From Clostridium sp. AM33-3 (GTDB taxonomy: Bacteria; Bacillota; Clostridia; Lachnospirales; Lachnospiraceae), in the NCBI RefSeq assembly GCF_003480315.1, contig NZ_QUIV01000012.1:26395-90394 (forward strand): DNA of 64,000 nt, in the 5' to 3' direction. The position numbers and the translations under genes were made by a program. Numbering within the stretch: the first letter of the stretch is position 1; every line of letters begins with the position of its first letter. Below the pieces are notes generated by a model. It was not told the origin of the DNA and did not search any database. It saw only the letters and a program-made list of their open reading frames with translations. This document shows, piece by piece, positions 41,905 through 51,382 of the stretch.

Positions 41905-42858
41905 ATGAGTAATGTGATGAAGCCCAGAAAAGCCGCAGTCATTGGCTGCGGCTTTGTTGGTTCTGCGACAGCGTTTACGCTGATGCAGAGCAAACTGTTT
42001 TCTGAACTGGTGCTTTTGGATGTAAATGCTGACAAAGCAGACGGGGAAGCGAGGGATATTTCCCATGGCATTCCATTTGCGGCGCCCATGAAGGTTTATG
42101 CGGGCGATTATGATGATGTGGCAGACGCGGCGGTCATTATTGTGACAGCCGGAGCAAACCAGAAACCGGATGAGAGCAGACTGGATTTGGTTCATCGGAA
42201 TGTGGAGATTTACAAAAGCATCATTCCCAGGATCGCATCCCGGAATTTCGCGGGCATTCTTCTCGTCGTGTCAAATCCGGTGGATATTCTGACCTATGCG
42301 GCGCTTAAGTTCAGCGGGCTGCCGGAAAAACGCGTGATCGGCTCCGGCACGGTGCTGGACACGGCACGGATGAAATATGCCCTGGGGGAGCATCTGCGGG
42401 TGGACAGCCGCAGTGTGCATTCTTATATTGTAGGGGAACACGGTGACAGTGAGATCGCAGTATTAAGCAGCACCAACATCTCCGGCATTCCGCTGGATGC
42501 TTTTTGTGAGATGCGTGGCTATGATAATCCGAAAATGAAGCTGGATGAGATTGCTGAATCCGTGAAAAACAGCGCTTATGATATCATTACAAAAAAACAG
42601 GCCACCTACTACGGCATTGCCATGTCTGTGCGGCGCATCTGTACCTGCATTATCCGCAATGAGCGGTCAATCCTTCCGGTGTCTTCGATGATGCACGGGG
42701 AATATGGAATCTGTGATATTGCCATGAGCATGCCTGTGGTGCTGGGAGCGGAGGGCGTGGAAACTCACGTACCAATCTCATTGAATGAGGATGAAACGAC
42801 AAGGCTGATCCAGTCCGCAGAGACCCTGAGGAGGATTGCGGAGGGGCTGGAGCTGTAG
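41905..42858 (+). CDS. ldh: L-lactate dehydrogenase, 317 aa
   Basis: NAD-binding GCGFVGSATAF, substrate loop GANQKPDESRLDLV with Q86 and R92 (glutamine here separates lactate from malate dehydrogenases), LDTAR with D152/R155 and catalytic H179 in VGEHGDSE. It reduces pyruvate to lactate to regenerate NAD+ in fermentation. AAAGAGAGG precedes the ATG at 41905. Confidence 0.93.
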   Translation: MSNVMKPRKAAVIGCGFVGSATAFTLMQSKLFSELVLLDVNADKADGEARDISHGIPFAAPMKVYAGDYDDVADAAVIIVTAGANQKPDESRLDLVHRNVEIYKSIIPRIASRNFAGILLVVSNPVDILTYAALKFSGLPEKRVIGSGTVLDTARMKYALGEHLRVDSRSVHSYIVGEHGDSEIAVLSSTNISGIPLDAFCEMRGYDNPKMKLDEIAESVKNSAYDIITKKQATYYGIAMSVRRICTCIIRNERSILPVSSMMHGEYGICDIAMSMPVVLGAEGVETHVPISLNEDETTRLIQSAETLRRIAEGLEL

Positions 42859-42918
42859 ACTGGAGTCTCCTTCTGTGGTATAATTTTTCATTATGCGATC
42901 ACAGAAGGAGGCTTTTTT
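42856..42918 (+). promoter_or_regulatory. Terminator hairpin with an embedded promoter, before the GTPase-NYN gene
   Basis: CTCCTTCTGTG (42867-42877) and CACAGAAGGAG (42900-42910) form an 11-bp stem followed by six T, an intrinsic terminator for ldh transcripts. The -35 TAGACT (42856-42861, overlapping the ldh stop) and TATAAT (42879-42884) are 17 nt apart, so the promoter overlaps the left arm and loop. Transcripts from it would lack the left arm and leave the ribosome site AGAAGGAGG free. Confidence 0.8.
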
Positions 42919-42919
42919 C

Positions 42920-45724
42920 ATGGCACAGCAGGATTCGAAAAAGGCGGAATGCTATCGCTGCATAGGGCTTCTGGCCCATGTAGATGCAGGGAAAACAACC
43001 CTGTCGGAAGCGATTTTATATACAACAGGAACGACAAGAAAGCTGGGGCGCGTGGACAACCGGGATGCCTATCTGGACACTTATACCCTGGAACGGGAGC
43101 GTGGCATCACGATCTTTTCCAAGCAGGCTGTATGCCGGCTTGGCGATGTCACTGTGACACTTCTGGACACGCCTGGGCATGTGGATTTCTCTGCAGAGAT
43201 GGAGCGGACACTGAATGTGCTTGATTATGCAGTACTGGTCATCAGCGGAGCGGATGGTGTGCAGGGGCACACGGAAACGCTGTGGAGCCTGCTAAAGCGA
43301 TACCGGGTGCCGACGTTTCTTTTCATCAATAAAATGGATCAGCCCGGCACGGTGCAGGAAGTGCTGCTTTCTGAGCTGCAAAAGCGGCTGAGTGAGTCCT
43401 GTGTGGATTTTGCACTTCTGGACGGAAAAAAAGAAAATGTGCCGGAAGAGATCTGGGAGACCATTGCCATGTCGGAGGAGGAGCTTCTGGAGCAGTATCT
43501 GGAAAACGGCAGTATTCCGGAGCAGGAGATCCGCAGGCTGATCCGGCAGCGGAAGCTGTTTCCGTGCTATTTTGGCTCGGCGTTAAAGCTTAAGGGAGTG
43601 GAGGAACTGCTGAACGGGCTGGAACGATGGATGGGCGAAATAAACAGTGATCAGGATACGGCATTTGGCGCAAAGGTCTTTAAGATTTCCCGTGATGAGC
43701 AGGGAAGCCGCCTGACTCATTTGAAAATTACCTCCGGCCGCCTGAAAGTCAAAGAATTTCTGCAGGAAAAAGGAAAAGAGCCGGAGAAGGTGAATCAGAT
43801 CCGCATCTATTCCGGAATGAAATATGAGACTGTAAATGAAGCCATGCCGGGCATGATCTGCGCAGTGACCGGACCTTTGAACACGTATCCGGGACAGGGC
43901 ATCGGGACGGAAGCGGAGTCCGAGCTTCCGGTCTTGGAGCCGGTTCTGACTTACCGGGTGGAATTGCCGGAGGAATGCGATGCCCATAAGATGCTGGCAG
44001 ATTTAAGGCAGCTGGAGGAAGAGGAACCGGAGCTTCATATCACCTGGAATGAGCAGGCACAGGAAATTCAGGTGCAGGTTATGGGTGAGGTGCAGATCGA
44101 GGTGTTAAAAAGCCTGGTGGCAGAGCGCTTTGGTGTGGATATCCGCCTGGATGCGGGCAGCATTGTGTATAAAGAGACGATCACTGCTGCCGTTGAAGGC
44201 GTGGGACACTTTGAGCCGCTGCGTCACTATGCGGAGGTACATCTTTTGATGGAACCGGGAGAGCCGGGAAGCGGACTGCAGTTTTTTGCTCGGTGCAGTG
44301 AAGACTTTCTGGACCGGAACTGGCAGCGTCTGATCTTAACCCATCTGGAGGAAAAGCACTATCGCGGTGTTCTGACCGGATCCGAAATTACCGATATGCA
44401 GATTACATTGATCGCGGGTCGTGCGCATCAGAAACATACGGAGGGCGGAGATTTCCGGCAGGCAACCTACCGCGCGGTGCGGCAGGGGCTTTGTGAGGCG
44501 GCCGCGGAGGGCTGTGTGCAGCTTTTGGAGCCGTATTACGCGTTTAAGCTGGAGGTTCCGTCCGAATATGCCGGCCGTGCCATGACAGACTTAGAGCGTA
44601 TGAAGGGAACATTTGAGCCGCCGGAAGTGGACGGGGAGAATATGGTCCTAAGCGGTGTTGTTCCGGTGGCCACCATGCAGAACTATCAGCGGGAAGTCGT
44701 GTCCTACACGAAAGGACGCGGCCGCGTAAGCTGTGTGCTGCAGGGGTATTTCCCCTGCCATAATGCAGTGGAGGTGGTGCAGAATACCCGTTATGAGGCA
44801 GAACTGGATCTGGCAGATCCGACCGGCTCTGTATTCTGCGCCCACGGAGCCGGATTCGTGGTGCCGTGGTATGAAGTGAAGCATTACATGCACATTCAGA
44901 CCGGACTTCCGGTACTTGGGCAGGAAGCATGCGCAGCACCGGAACCGGACAGGAGTGGATGGAATGCGCACAGTGGTGGTGGAAGTACATCCGCACCTTT
45001 TGGAGCTGATGACAAGGAACTGGAGGCTATCTTTACCCGTACCTACGGCGAGAGCAAGCGTAAACTCTCTTATGACAGCGGCCCGCGCCAGGTGGTATAC
45101 GATGCCGGAACATATAACCGTACAAAAAAGGAAGAACCGGTGGAAGAATATCTTCTGGTGGATGGTTATAACATTCTCTATGCCTGGGATGAACTGCGGG
45201 AGCTGATGAAGGTCACGCTGGATGGTGCCCGCCACCGCCTGATGGACATGCTCTGCAACTACCAGGGCTACAGGAGGTGCAACCTGATCGTGGTATTTGA
45301 TGCCTACAAGGTTGCGGGAGGAACAGGAAGCGTACAGGATTACCACAATATTCATGTGGTCTACACGAAAGAAGCGGAGACCGCGGACCAGTATATTGAG
45401 AAATTTGCCCATGAGATGGGCAGAAAATACCGGGTAACGGTGGCAACGTCTGACGGTCTGGAACAGGTCATCATCCGGAGTCAGGGCTGTCTGCTTATGT
45501 CAGCCAGTGATCTGGCAGAAGACATGGAGCGTGTCAGCCGCCAGATAGAGGAAGACCGAGGCAATCTGGTAAAGCCGGGCAAGCATTATCTGTTTGCTGG
45601 AGTGGAGAAAGATCTGGCTGAATATCTGGAGCAGGTGAGGCTTGGAAAGATCGCGCCACCATCGGAGCAGGCTTTCCCGGAGAAATCTGAGAAAAAATCC
45701 GGGATATCAGGGAAGAAGGCATGA
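42920..45724 (+). CDS. TetM/EF-G-like GTPase fused to a NYN (YacP/Rae1-like) nuclease domain, 934 aa
   Basis: Residues 1-650 are a translational GTPase of ribosomal-protection type: AHVDAGKT (19-26), RGIT, DTPGH (83-87), NKMD (137-140), then domains II-V as in TetM. Residues 740-920 are a NYN/PIN domain: LLVDGYN (D748), VVFDAY (D794), AETADQYIE (D823) and ATSDGLEQ (D845), all acidic residues kept. Rae1, a related domain, cuts mRNA in the ribosomal A site. The fusion could bring a nuclease to stalled ribosomes; this is inference. Whether it confers tetracycline resistance is unclear. Confidence 0.88.
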   Translation: MAQQDSKKAECYRCIGLLAHVDAGKTTLSEAILYTTGTTRKLGRVDNRDAYLDTYTLERERGITIFSKQAVCRLGDVTVTLLDTPGHVDFSAEMERTLNVLDYAVLVISGADGVQGHTETLWSLLKRYRVPTFLFINKMDQPGTVQEVLLSELQKRLSESCVDFALLDGKKENVPEEIWETIAMSEEELLEQYLENGSIPEQEIRRLIRQRKLFPCYFGSALKLKGVEELLNGLERWMGEINSDQDTAFGAKVFKISRDEQGSRLTHLKITSGRLKVKEFLQEKGKEPEKVNQIRIYSGMKYETVNEAMPGMICAVTGPLNTYPGQGIGTEAESELPVLEPVLTYRVELPEECDAHKMLADLRQLEEEEPELHITWNEQAQEIQVQVMGEVQIEVLKSLVAERFGVDIRLDAGSIVYKETITAAVEGVGHFEPLRHYAEVHLLMEPGEPGSGLQFFARCSEDFLDRNWQRLILTHLEEKHYRGVLTGSEITDMQITLIAGRAHQKHTEGGDFRQATYRAVRQGLCEAAAEGCVQLLEPYYAFKLEVPSEYAGRAMTDLERMKGTFEPPEVDGENMVLSGVVPVATMQNYQREVVSYTKGRGRVSCVLQGYFPCHNAVEVVQNTRYEAELDLADPTGSVFCAHGAGFVVPWYEVKHYMHIQTGLPVLGQEACAAPEPDRSGWNAHSGGGSTSAPFGADDKELEAIFTRTYGESKRKLSYDSGPRQVVYDAGTYNRTKKEEPVEEYLLVDGYNILYAWDELRELMKVTLDGARHRLMDMLCNYQGYRRCNLIVVFDAYKVAGGTGSVQDYHNIHVVYTKEAETADQYIEKFAHEMGRKYRVTVATSDGLEQVIIRSQGCLLMSASDLAEDMERVSRQIEEDRGNLVKPGKHYLFAGVEKDLAEYLEQVRLGKIAPPSEQAFPEKSEKKSGISGKKA

Positions 45725-45782
45725 ATGAAAAAGCTGCCTGGAAAAACTTGATGAGAATCCTTTGCAGAATCAGAATTGCACC

Positions 45783-45811
45783 TTGAAAAATTGTTCTGTG
45801 TGAAGTACAAT
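45783..45811 (+). promoter_or_regulatory. Promoter for gpmI
   Basis: TTGAAA (45783-45788) and TACAAT (45806-45811) with a 17-nt spacer, 90 nt before the gpmI start. Confidence 0.7.
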
Positions 45812-45901
45812 GTATTTGATTCGTCAATTTTTAGACAAACCCTGTCGGGATTGCAGGGAAAGAGACCGGTTTCCGGTCGTTAAAGAGAAGGAGATCTTAT
45901 C

Positions 45902-47443
45902 ATGGAAAAAAGACCAGTGGTATTAATGATCCTGGATGGATATGGACTGAATGACAACTGTGAGGCTAACGCAGTCTGCGAGGGAAAAACCCCGATCATG
46001 GACCAGCTTATGAGCCAGTGCCCGTTTGTAAAGGGACAGGCAAGCGGTCTGGCAGTCGGACTGCCTGACGGACAGATGGGAAACTCTGAGGTTGGTCATT
46101 TAAATATGGGTGCAGGCCGCATTGTATACCAGGAGCTGACACGTATCACCAAGTCCATCGAGGACGGAGATTTCTTCTCCAACGAGGCGCTGATGGCCGC
46201 AGTTGAGAACTGTAAGAAAAATGATTCTGCCCTCCATATGTTCGGCCTTGTTTCGGATGGAGGTGTGCACAGTCACATCACCCACATTTACGGACTGCTG
46301 GAGCTGGCCAAGAGAAACGGTCTCTCCAAAGTTTATGTACACTGCTTCCTGGATGGCCGCGATACTCCGCCGACTTCCGGTAAGGAGTTTGTGGAGGCTC
46401 TGGAGTCAAAGATGAAAGAGCTTGGCGTTGGTAAGGTGGCAGTAGTCTCCGGCCGTTACTACGCAATGGATCGTGATAAAAACTGGGATCGCGTAGAGAA
46501 GGCTTACAATGCTCTGACAAAAGGTGAGGGTAATCATGCAGAGCATGCCGCAGAGGCAATCCAGGCATCTTACGATGACGGCAAGACTGATGAGTTCATG
46601 CTGCCGACCGTGATCACGGAGAACGGCACTCCGGTGGGAACCATCAAGACCGGTGATTCCGTGATCTTCTTCAACTTCCGTCCTGATCGTGCCCGCCAGC
46701 TGACCCGTGCCTTCTGTGATGAGGAGTTTACCGGCTTTGACCGCGGTGAGCGTGTCAAGACTATATTTGTCTGCTTCACCGATTACGATGAAACAATTCA
46801 GAATAAGCTGGTAGCATTTAAGAAAGAGAGCATCACGAACACCTTCGGTGAGTTCCTGGCAGCTCATAACTTAAAGCAGGCCCGCATTGCCGAGACCGAG
46901 AAGTACGCGCATGTAACCTTCTTCTTTAACGGCGGCGTAGAAGAACCGAATCCGGGCGAGGACCGCATCCTGGTTCCGTCTCCGAAGGAAGTTGCTACCT
47001 ACGATTTAAAACCGGAGATGAGTGCTCCGGCTGTCTGTGACAAGCTGGTAGACTGTATCAAGTCTGGCAAGTACGATGTCATCATCACCAATTTTGCAAA
47101 CCCGGATATGGTCGGTCATACCGGTGTGGAGAGCGCGGCTATCAGGGCCATAGAAGCGGTAGATGTATGTGTGGGCAGAGCTGTAGATGCGATCAAGGAG
47201 GTCAATGGCGTTCTGTTTATCTGTGCTGATCACGGAAATGCAGAGCAGCTGGTAGACTACAGTACCGGCGAACCGTGGACCGCGCATACCACTAACCCGG
47301 TACCGTTTATTCTGGTCAATGCAGACCCGTCCTGCAAATTAAGAGAGGGCGGCTGCCTGGCAGATATCGCTCCGACTCTCATTGAGCTGATGGGCCTGGA
47401 GCAGCCGAAGGAGATGACCGGAAAGTCACTGCTCGTAAAATAA
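45902..47443 (+). CDS. gpmI: 2,3-bisphosphoglycerate-independent phosphoglycerate mutase, 513 aa
   Basis: Alkaline-phosphatase-superfamily enzyme with metal ligand D12 (MILDGYG), catalytic S62 in GQMGNSEVGHLNMG, and late ligands in VFICADHGNAEQ and TAHTTNPVPF. It interconverts 3- and 2-phosphoglycerate in glycolysis using Mn2+. Length matches the family. AGAAGGAG precedes the ATG. Confidence 0.96.
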   Translation: MEKRPVVLMILDGYGLNDNCEANAVCEGKTPIMDQLMSQCPFVKGQASGLAVGLPDGQMGNSEVGHLNMGAGRIVYQELTRITKSIEDGDFFSNEALMAAVENCKKNDSALHMFGLVSDGGVHSHITHIYGLLELAKRNGLSKVYVHCFLDGRDTPPTSGKEFVEALESKMKELGVGKVAVVSGRYYAMDRDKNWDRVEKAYNALTKGEGNHAEHAAEAIQASYDDGKTDEFMLPTVITENGTPVGTIKTGDSVIFFNFRPDRARQLTRAFCDEEFTGFDRGERVKTIFVCFTDYDETIQNKLVAFKKESITNTFGEFLAAHNLKQARIAETEKYAHVTFFFNGGVEEPNPGEDRILVPSPKEVATYDLKPEMSAPAVCDKLVDCIKSGKYDVIITNFANPDMVGHTGVESAAIRAIEAVDVCVGRAVDAIKEVNGVLFICADHGNAEQLVDYSTGEPWTAHTTNPVPFILVNADPSCKLREGGCLADIAPTLIELMGLEQPKEMTGKSLLVK

Positions 47444-47485
47444 AAATTGAGTTATAAATAAGAGACTTCTGGAAAAGCCGATTAT

Positions 47486-48784
47486 TTAACGCTTTTGGAC
47501 AGCCGGTATCTGTGTCAGCAGATAACATACCGGTACCAGGTACAGGAAAAAGGCCGCGAAAAGGCTGGTCATCGGTGCGCCGACGGTGGAAAGCGGAACA
47601 GCTCCTGCAATGGACCAGGGAATGAGCGGCGCTACGACAACGGCGGAATTTTCAAGATCCAGCGCCATGCGTCCGGCATCAGGTTCCAGCTCACGGCCAA
47701 GCTGGTCTGTCAGCATGATGGATAAAGTCTGGTTGCAGGAGATCATGGAGGTGCCGACAGAAGCCAGCAAAATAGCGCCAAACGGCGTGATATGTGCGCC
47801 CAGCCTTACAAGCCCTGCTTTCAGCCCATCCAACAGCCCTGTGCTCTGGAAGATTCCGGCGTAGGAAGAAGAAATACACACAATGGCTGCGACTTTTACC
47901 ATAGAACAGATGCCGCCTCCGTTTAAAAATGCTGCGGCCTCTGCATCAGCAGCATGGAAACCGGTCAGAAGCAGAGCCGGCAGCTTGCCGGGCGTGAAAT
48001 GCTGGATCGCAGATCCAACCAAAAGAGAGGTTATAATACTGGCCAGCATGGCATATTTGACCGGAATCCGCATCAGGGCCAGGATCAGGATCACGGCAGC
48101 TGGCAGAAGCGCTGCCGGGTGGAGCGTGACTTCTCTGGAGAAAAGAGCCGTCAAATCTGTCTGGGAAGCCTGACTGTGAAACTGAAATCCCAAAACGCCG
48201 TACAGCATGCAGGTGATCAGGAATGGCAGCCAGGCGGAGCGGAGCATGTTTTTGATATTGTCGAAGATACTGGTTTTTGTCAGCTCGCTGACTAAGAGCG
48301 CACTGGTGGAAAATGGGGAACAGCGGTCTCCGAAGAATGCACCGGACAGGATGGCGCCTCCAAGGAGCAGAGGGCTTGTACCTGCGGAGATCCCCATGCT
48401 CATGCAGATGACGCCAATGGTGGCAGAGGTGCCGAAGGAGGTCCCGGTCAGCACGGAAATTCCGCAGCAGAGCAGAAAGGAAACCAGCAGAATGACCTCT
48501 GGACGCAGCAGCTTTGCCGCATGGCAGATGATATAGGGAATCGTGCCGCAGGCACGCCACAGTGCTGTCATCATGCCGATCAGGACAAATACGATCAGAA
48601 TGTTTTTAGCGGTGAGGACACCGGTGCAGAGCATCGAAACGATCTTTTTTGGAGAATTTCCTTTTTTGAGTGCATAGGCACAAAAGAGGATGAGTCCGGC
48701 AAACAGAGCATACAGGGTCGGCAGCTTCAACAGAAGGCAGGCTGTCAGAATTAGGGCAAAAAGAATAAGGGTTATGGTTTCCAT
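47486..48784 (-). CDS. nhaC: NhaC-family Na+/H+ antiporter, 432 aa
   Basis: About eleven membrane segments with GTSFGTSATIGVICMSMGI and GAILSGAFFGDRCSPFSTS, hallmarks of NhaC antiporters. It exports sodium in exchange for protons. It reads toward gpmI from the other side, so the two converge in a 42-nt gap. Confidence 0.88.
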   Translation of the reverse strand: METITLILFALILTACLLLKLPTLYALFAGLILFCAYALKKGNSPKKIVSMLCTGVLTAKNILIVFVLIGMMTALWRACGTIPYIICHAAKLLRPEVILLVSFLLCCGISVLTGTSFGTSATIGVICMSMGISAGTSPLLLGGAILSGAFFGDRCSPFSTSALLVSELTKTSIFDNIKNMLRSAWLPFLITCMLYGVLGFQFHSQASQTDLTALFSREVTLHPAALLPAAVILILALMRIPVKYAMLASIITSLLVGSAIQHFTPGKLPALLLTGFHAADAEAAAFLNGGGICSMVKVAAIVCISSSYAGIFQSTGLLDGLKAGLVRLGAHITPFGAILLASVGTSMISCNQTLSIMLTDQLGRELEPDAGRMALDLENSAVVVAPLIPWSIAGAVPLSTVGAPMTSLFAAFFLYLVPVCYLLTQIPAVQKR

Positions 48785-48891
48785 ATGGGGTGATCTTCCT
48801 TTGCATCATGATATCTGCGGGCCGGGCTGCAGTAGTGAGCACCGGCCCTGCTTTTTGTAATCACAGGTATTCTAACACATATTTATTTCTC

Positions 48892-48924
48892 TTCCAATCT
48901 TATTTTCCAATCCATTTTCCAATC
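48892..48924. repeat. Three TTCCAATC direct repeats between nhaC and degV
   Basis: TTCCAATC occurs at 48892, 48905 and 48917, spaced 13 and 12 bp, in the 249-nt gap between divergent genes. Spacing near one helical turn suggests an operator. Nothing else was recognised in the gap. Confidence 0.5.
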
Positions 48925-49033
48925 CGCTGAAATAGCACTTCCCTTTCCTCTTAAAATGAGATAGAATGGAGTGTAATAATTTTGAAGCATAACCGGTACA
49001 CACCGGATCAGATACCCGTGGAAGGAGAATAAC

Positions 49034-49930
49034 ATGAAAATCGCAATCGTTACGGACAGCAACAGCGGAATTACCCAGGCACAGGCGGGGGAGCTGGGAA
49101 TCTTTGTGCTGCCGATGCCGTTTATGATCAATGAGGCAGCCTTTGAGGAGGATATCAACCTGACTCACGAAGAATTTTACAAGCGCCAGGCAGAGGATGC
49201 GGATATTACCACTTCCCAGCCATCCCCGCAGGATGTCACCGATCTCTGGGATAAACTGTTTTCCGAAGGTTATGACCAGATCGTTCATATTCCGATGTCC
49301 AGCGGCTTAAGCGGCTCCTGCCAGACAGCGCGTATGCTGGCAGAGGATTACGAGGGAAAGGTATTTGTTGTGAACAACCAGCGTATTTCCGTGACCCAGC
49401 GCCAGTCCGTACTGGATGCGAAGGAACTTGCGGAGGCGGGACTGAATGGGAAACAGATCTTTGAGGTCCTGGAGCGTGTAAAGATGGAATCCAGCATTTA
49501 CATTACGGTTGATACGCTGAAATTTTTAAAGAAGGGCGGGCGTATCACCCCGGCGGCAGCTGCCCTTGGTACACTTTTGCGTATTAAGCCGGTGCTGCAG
49601 ATCCAGGGCGAGAAGCTGGACTCTTTTTCCAAGGCTCGCACCATGAAGCAGGCCCGCACCACCATGCTGGCTGCTGTGGAGAAGGATCTGAAAGAGCGTT
49701 TTGCAGATCCGGAGGCAGAGAATACCTGGCTGTTTGTGGCCCACTCCCAGAATGATGAGATGGCAGCTGAGTTTGCAAAAGAGATCGAAGAACATTATCC
49801 GAAGGCCAAACCTGTATACGGTGCGCCGCTTTCCCTGAGTATTGCCTGCCATATCGGACCGGGTTCCCTGGCTGTGGCTATGTCAAGGAAGATTGACGCA
49901 GAGTCAGAACGGAAGCGCTATGGCTTATAA
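49034..49930 (+). CDS. DegV family fatty-acid-binding protein, 298 aa
   Basis: IAIVTDSNSGITQAQA, the EEDINLTHEEFYKR and TSQPSPQDV motifs, and the C-terminal KPVYGAPLSLSIACHIGPGS define DegV. These proteins bind a fatty acid and can act as the FakB carrier that presents it to the fatty acid kinase. AAGGAGAATAAC precedes the ATG. The end overlaps the kinase gene by 11 nt. Confidence 0.92.
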   Translation: MKIAIVTDSNSGITQAQAGELGIFVLPMPFMINEAAFEEDINLTHEEFYKRQAEDADITTSQPSPQDVTDLWDKLFSEGYDQIVHIPMSSGLSGSCQTARMLAEDYEGKVFVVNNQRISVTQRQSVLDAKELAEAGLNGKQIFEVLERVKMESSIYITVDTLKFLKKGGRITPAAAALGTLLRIKPVLQIQGEKLDSFSKARTMKQARTTMLAAVEKDLKERFADPEAENTWLFVAHSQNDEMAAEFAKEIEEHYPKAKPVYGAPLSLSIACHIGPGSLAVAMSRKIDAESERKRYGL

Positions 49931-51371
49931 AATGAAAAAGCTGCAGATTCCCTGGCTGAAAAAGCGGGTAGTCAGCTTAAAGGTACCCATTGCCATCTGC
50001 CTGGTCCTGTTTGGTATTGTCCCCATGTTTCTGTGCACCCAGACCATCCTGAGTTCGGTGAAGCAGAACCAGATCGATGAGCGGATGGTGGAAGTGCAGA
50101 ATCAGTGTCAGATCCTGAGCAGCAAGATTGCCCGTACCGGATATCTGAGCGGGGAAGATAAGAGCAGCTTAAACAGTGAGATCGAGACCATTGCGGATGT
50201 CTATAACGGACGTATTGTGGTGGTAAACCAGGATTTTAAGATCGTGCAGGATACGTTCCACATTTCGGAAAGCCGCCTGCATATTGCGGAGACCGTGATA
50301 CGCAGCTTTCAGGGGGAGACCGTGAGCCGCTACAACCGGGACAAGCATTATTTTGCCCAGGCGATGCCCATATACAGTCTTTCCCCGGATAAGCACGTCG
50401 AGGGTGTTCTTGTCATGACTGCTTCTACGGAGGCCATGGCACGGCTTACAGAATCAGTAGGAGACCGTCTGGTGCTGTTCCAGGTAATTTTGGTGCTGGT
50501 CCTGGTGCTTGCTGCAGTGCTTGCTGCTGCCATGATGGTGCGACCGTTTAAAGAGTTTCAGGCAAAGCTCCACCACGTGGAGCAGGGAGCACTGGACACG
50601 GACATCAGCTCAGAGGCGTACCGTGAGACACGGGATATTTCCAACTCGGTGGCCCAGACTATCACAAAGCTGCAGGAGGCAGACCAGTCCCGCCAGGAGT
50701 TCGTATCGAATGTCTCTCATGAGTTAAAGACACCAATCACGTCCATCCGCGTGCTGGCCGATTCCCTGATGGGCATGGGGGAGGTACCGGTAGAATTGTA
50801 CCGGGAGTTCATGGAGGATATTTCCAATGAGATCGACCGGGAGAGCAAGATCATAGATGATCTGTTGTCTCTGGTCAAGATGGATAAATCTGAGGCAGAG
50901 TTAAATATCAGTCAGGTCAATTTAAACGTGCTGGTGGAGCAGATTCTGAAGCGGCTCAGACCCATTGCCAACCGGCGCAAGGTGGAGCTGATCTTTGAAA
51001 GCATCCGGGAAGTAACAGCCGATGTAGATGAGATGAAGCTGTCGCTTGCCATCACAAACCTGGTGGAGAATGCCATCAAGTACAATATGGAAGAGGGATG
51101 GGTGCGGGTAACTCTGGATGCAGACCATAAGTTCTTCTACTTGAAGGTACAGGATTCCGGTATTGGTATTCCGGAGGATGTTCAGGACCGTATTTTTGAG
51201 CGTTTCTACCGTGTAGATAAAGCCCGTTCCCGGGAAACCGGCGGAAGCGGACTCGGCCTTGCCATCACCCGGAATGTGGTGCTGATGCACAAGGGTGCCA
51301 TCAAACTGAGCAGCAAAGAAGGGGAGGGCAGTACCTTTACGCTGCGGATTCCGTTAAACTACATTGCCTAG
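49920..51371 (+). CDS. Membrane sensor histidine kinase, 483 aa
   Basis: Two membrane helices (about 20-42 and 183-206) flank an extracellular sensor domain; a HAMP linker follows, then the phospho-acceptor H267 in VSHELKTPITSIRVLAD, the N box NLVENAIKYN, DSGIGIPED and GSGLGLAI. It should phosphorylate a response regulator, but none is in the neighbourhood. It begins inside the degV end. Confidence 0.92.
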   Translation: MAYKMKKLQIPWLKKRVVSLKVPIAICLVLFGIVPMFLCTQTILSSVKQNQIDERMVEVQNQCQILSSKIARTGYLSGEDKSSLNSEIETIADVYNGRIVVVNQDFKIVQDTFHISESRLHIAETVIRSFQGETVSRYNRDKHYFAQAMPIYSLSPDKHVEGVLVMTASTEAMARLTESVGDRLVLFQVILVLVLVLAAVLAAAMMVRPFKEFQAKLHHVEQGALDTDISSEAYRETRDISNSVAQTITKLQEADQSRQEFVSNVSHELKTPITSIRVLADSLMGMGEVPVELYREFMEDISNEIDRESKIIDDLLSLVKMDKSEAELNISQVNLNVLVEQILKRLRPIANRRKVELIFESIREVTADVDEMKLSLAITNLVENAIKYNMEEGWVRVTLDADHKFFYLKVQDSGIGIPEDVQDRIFERFYRVDKARSRETGGSGLGLAITRNVVLMHKGAIKLSSKEGEGSTFTLRIPLNYIA

Positions 51372-51382
51372 CAGGAGGAACT

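Noticed and set aside
42920..45724. Plain call as a tetracycline resistance gene
   Set aside because: The N-terminal part is TetM-like, but the C-terminal NYN domain and chromosomal setting do not support a resistance call without testing.
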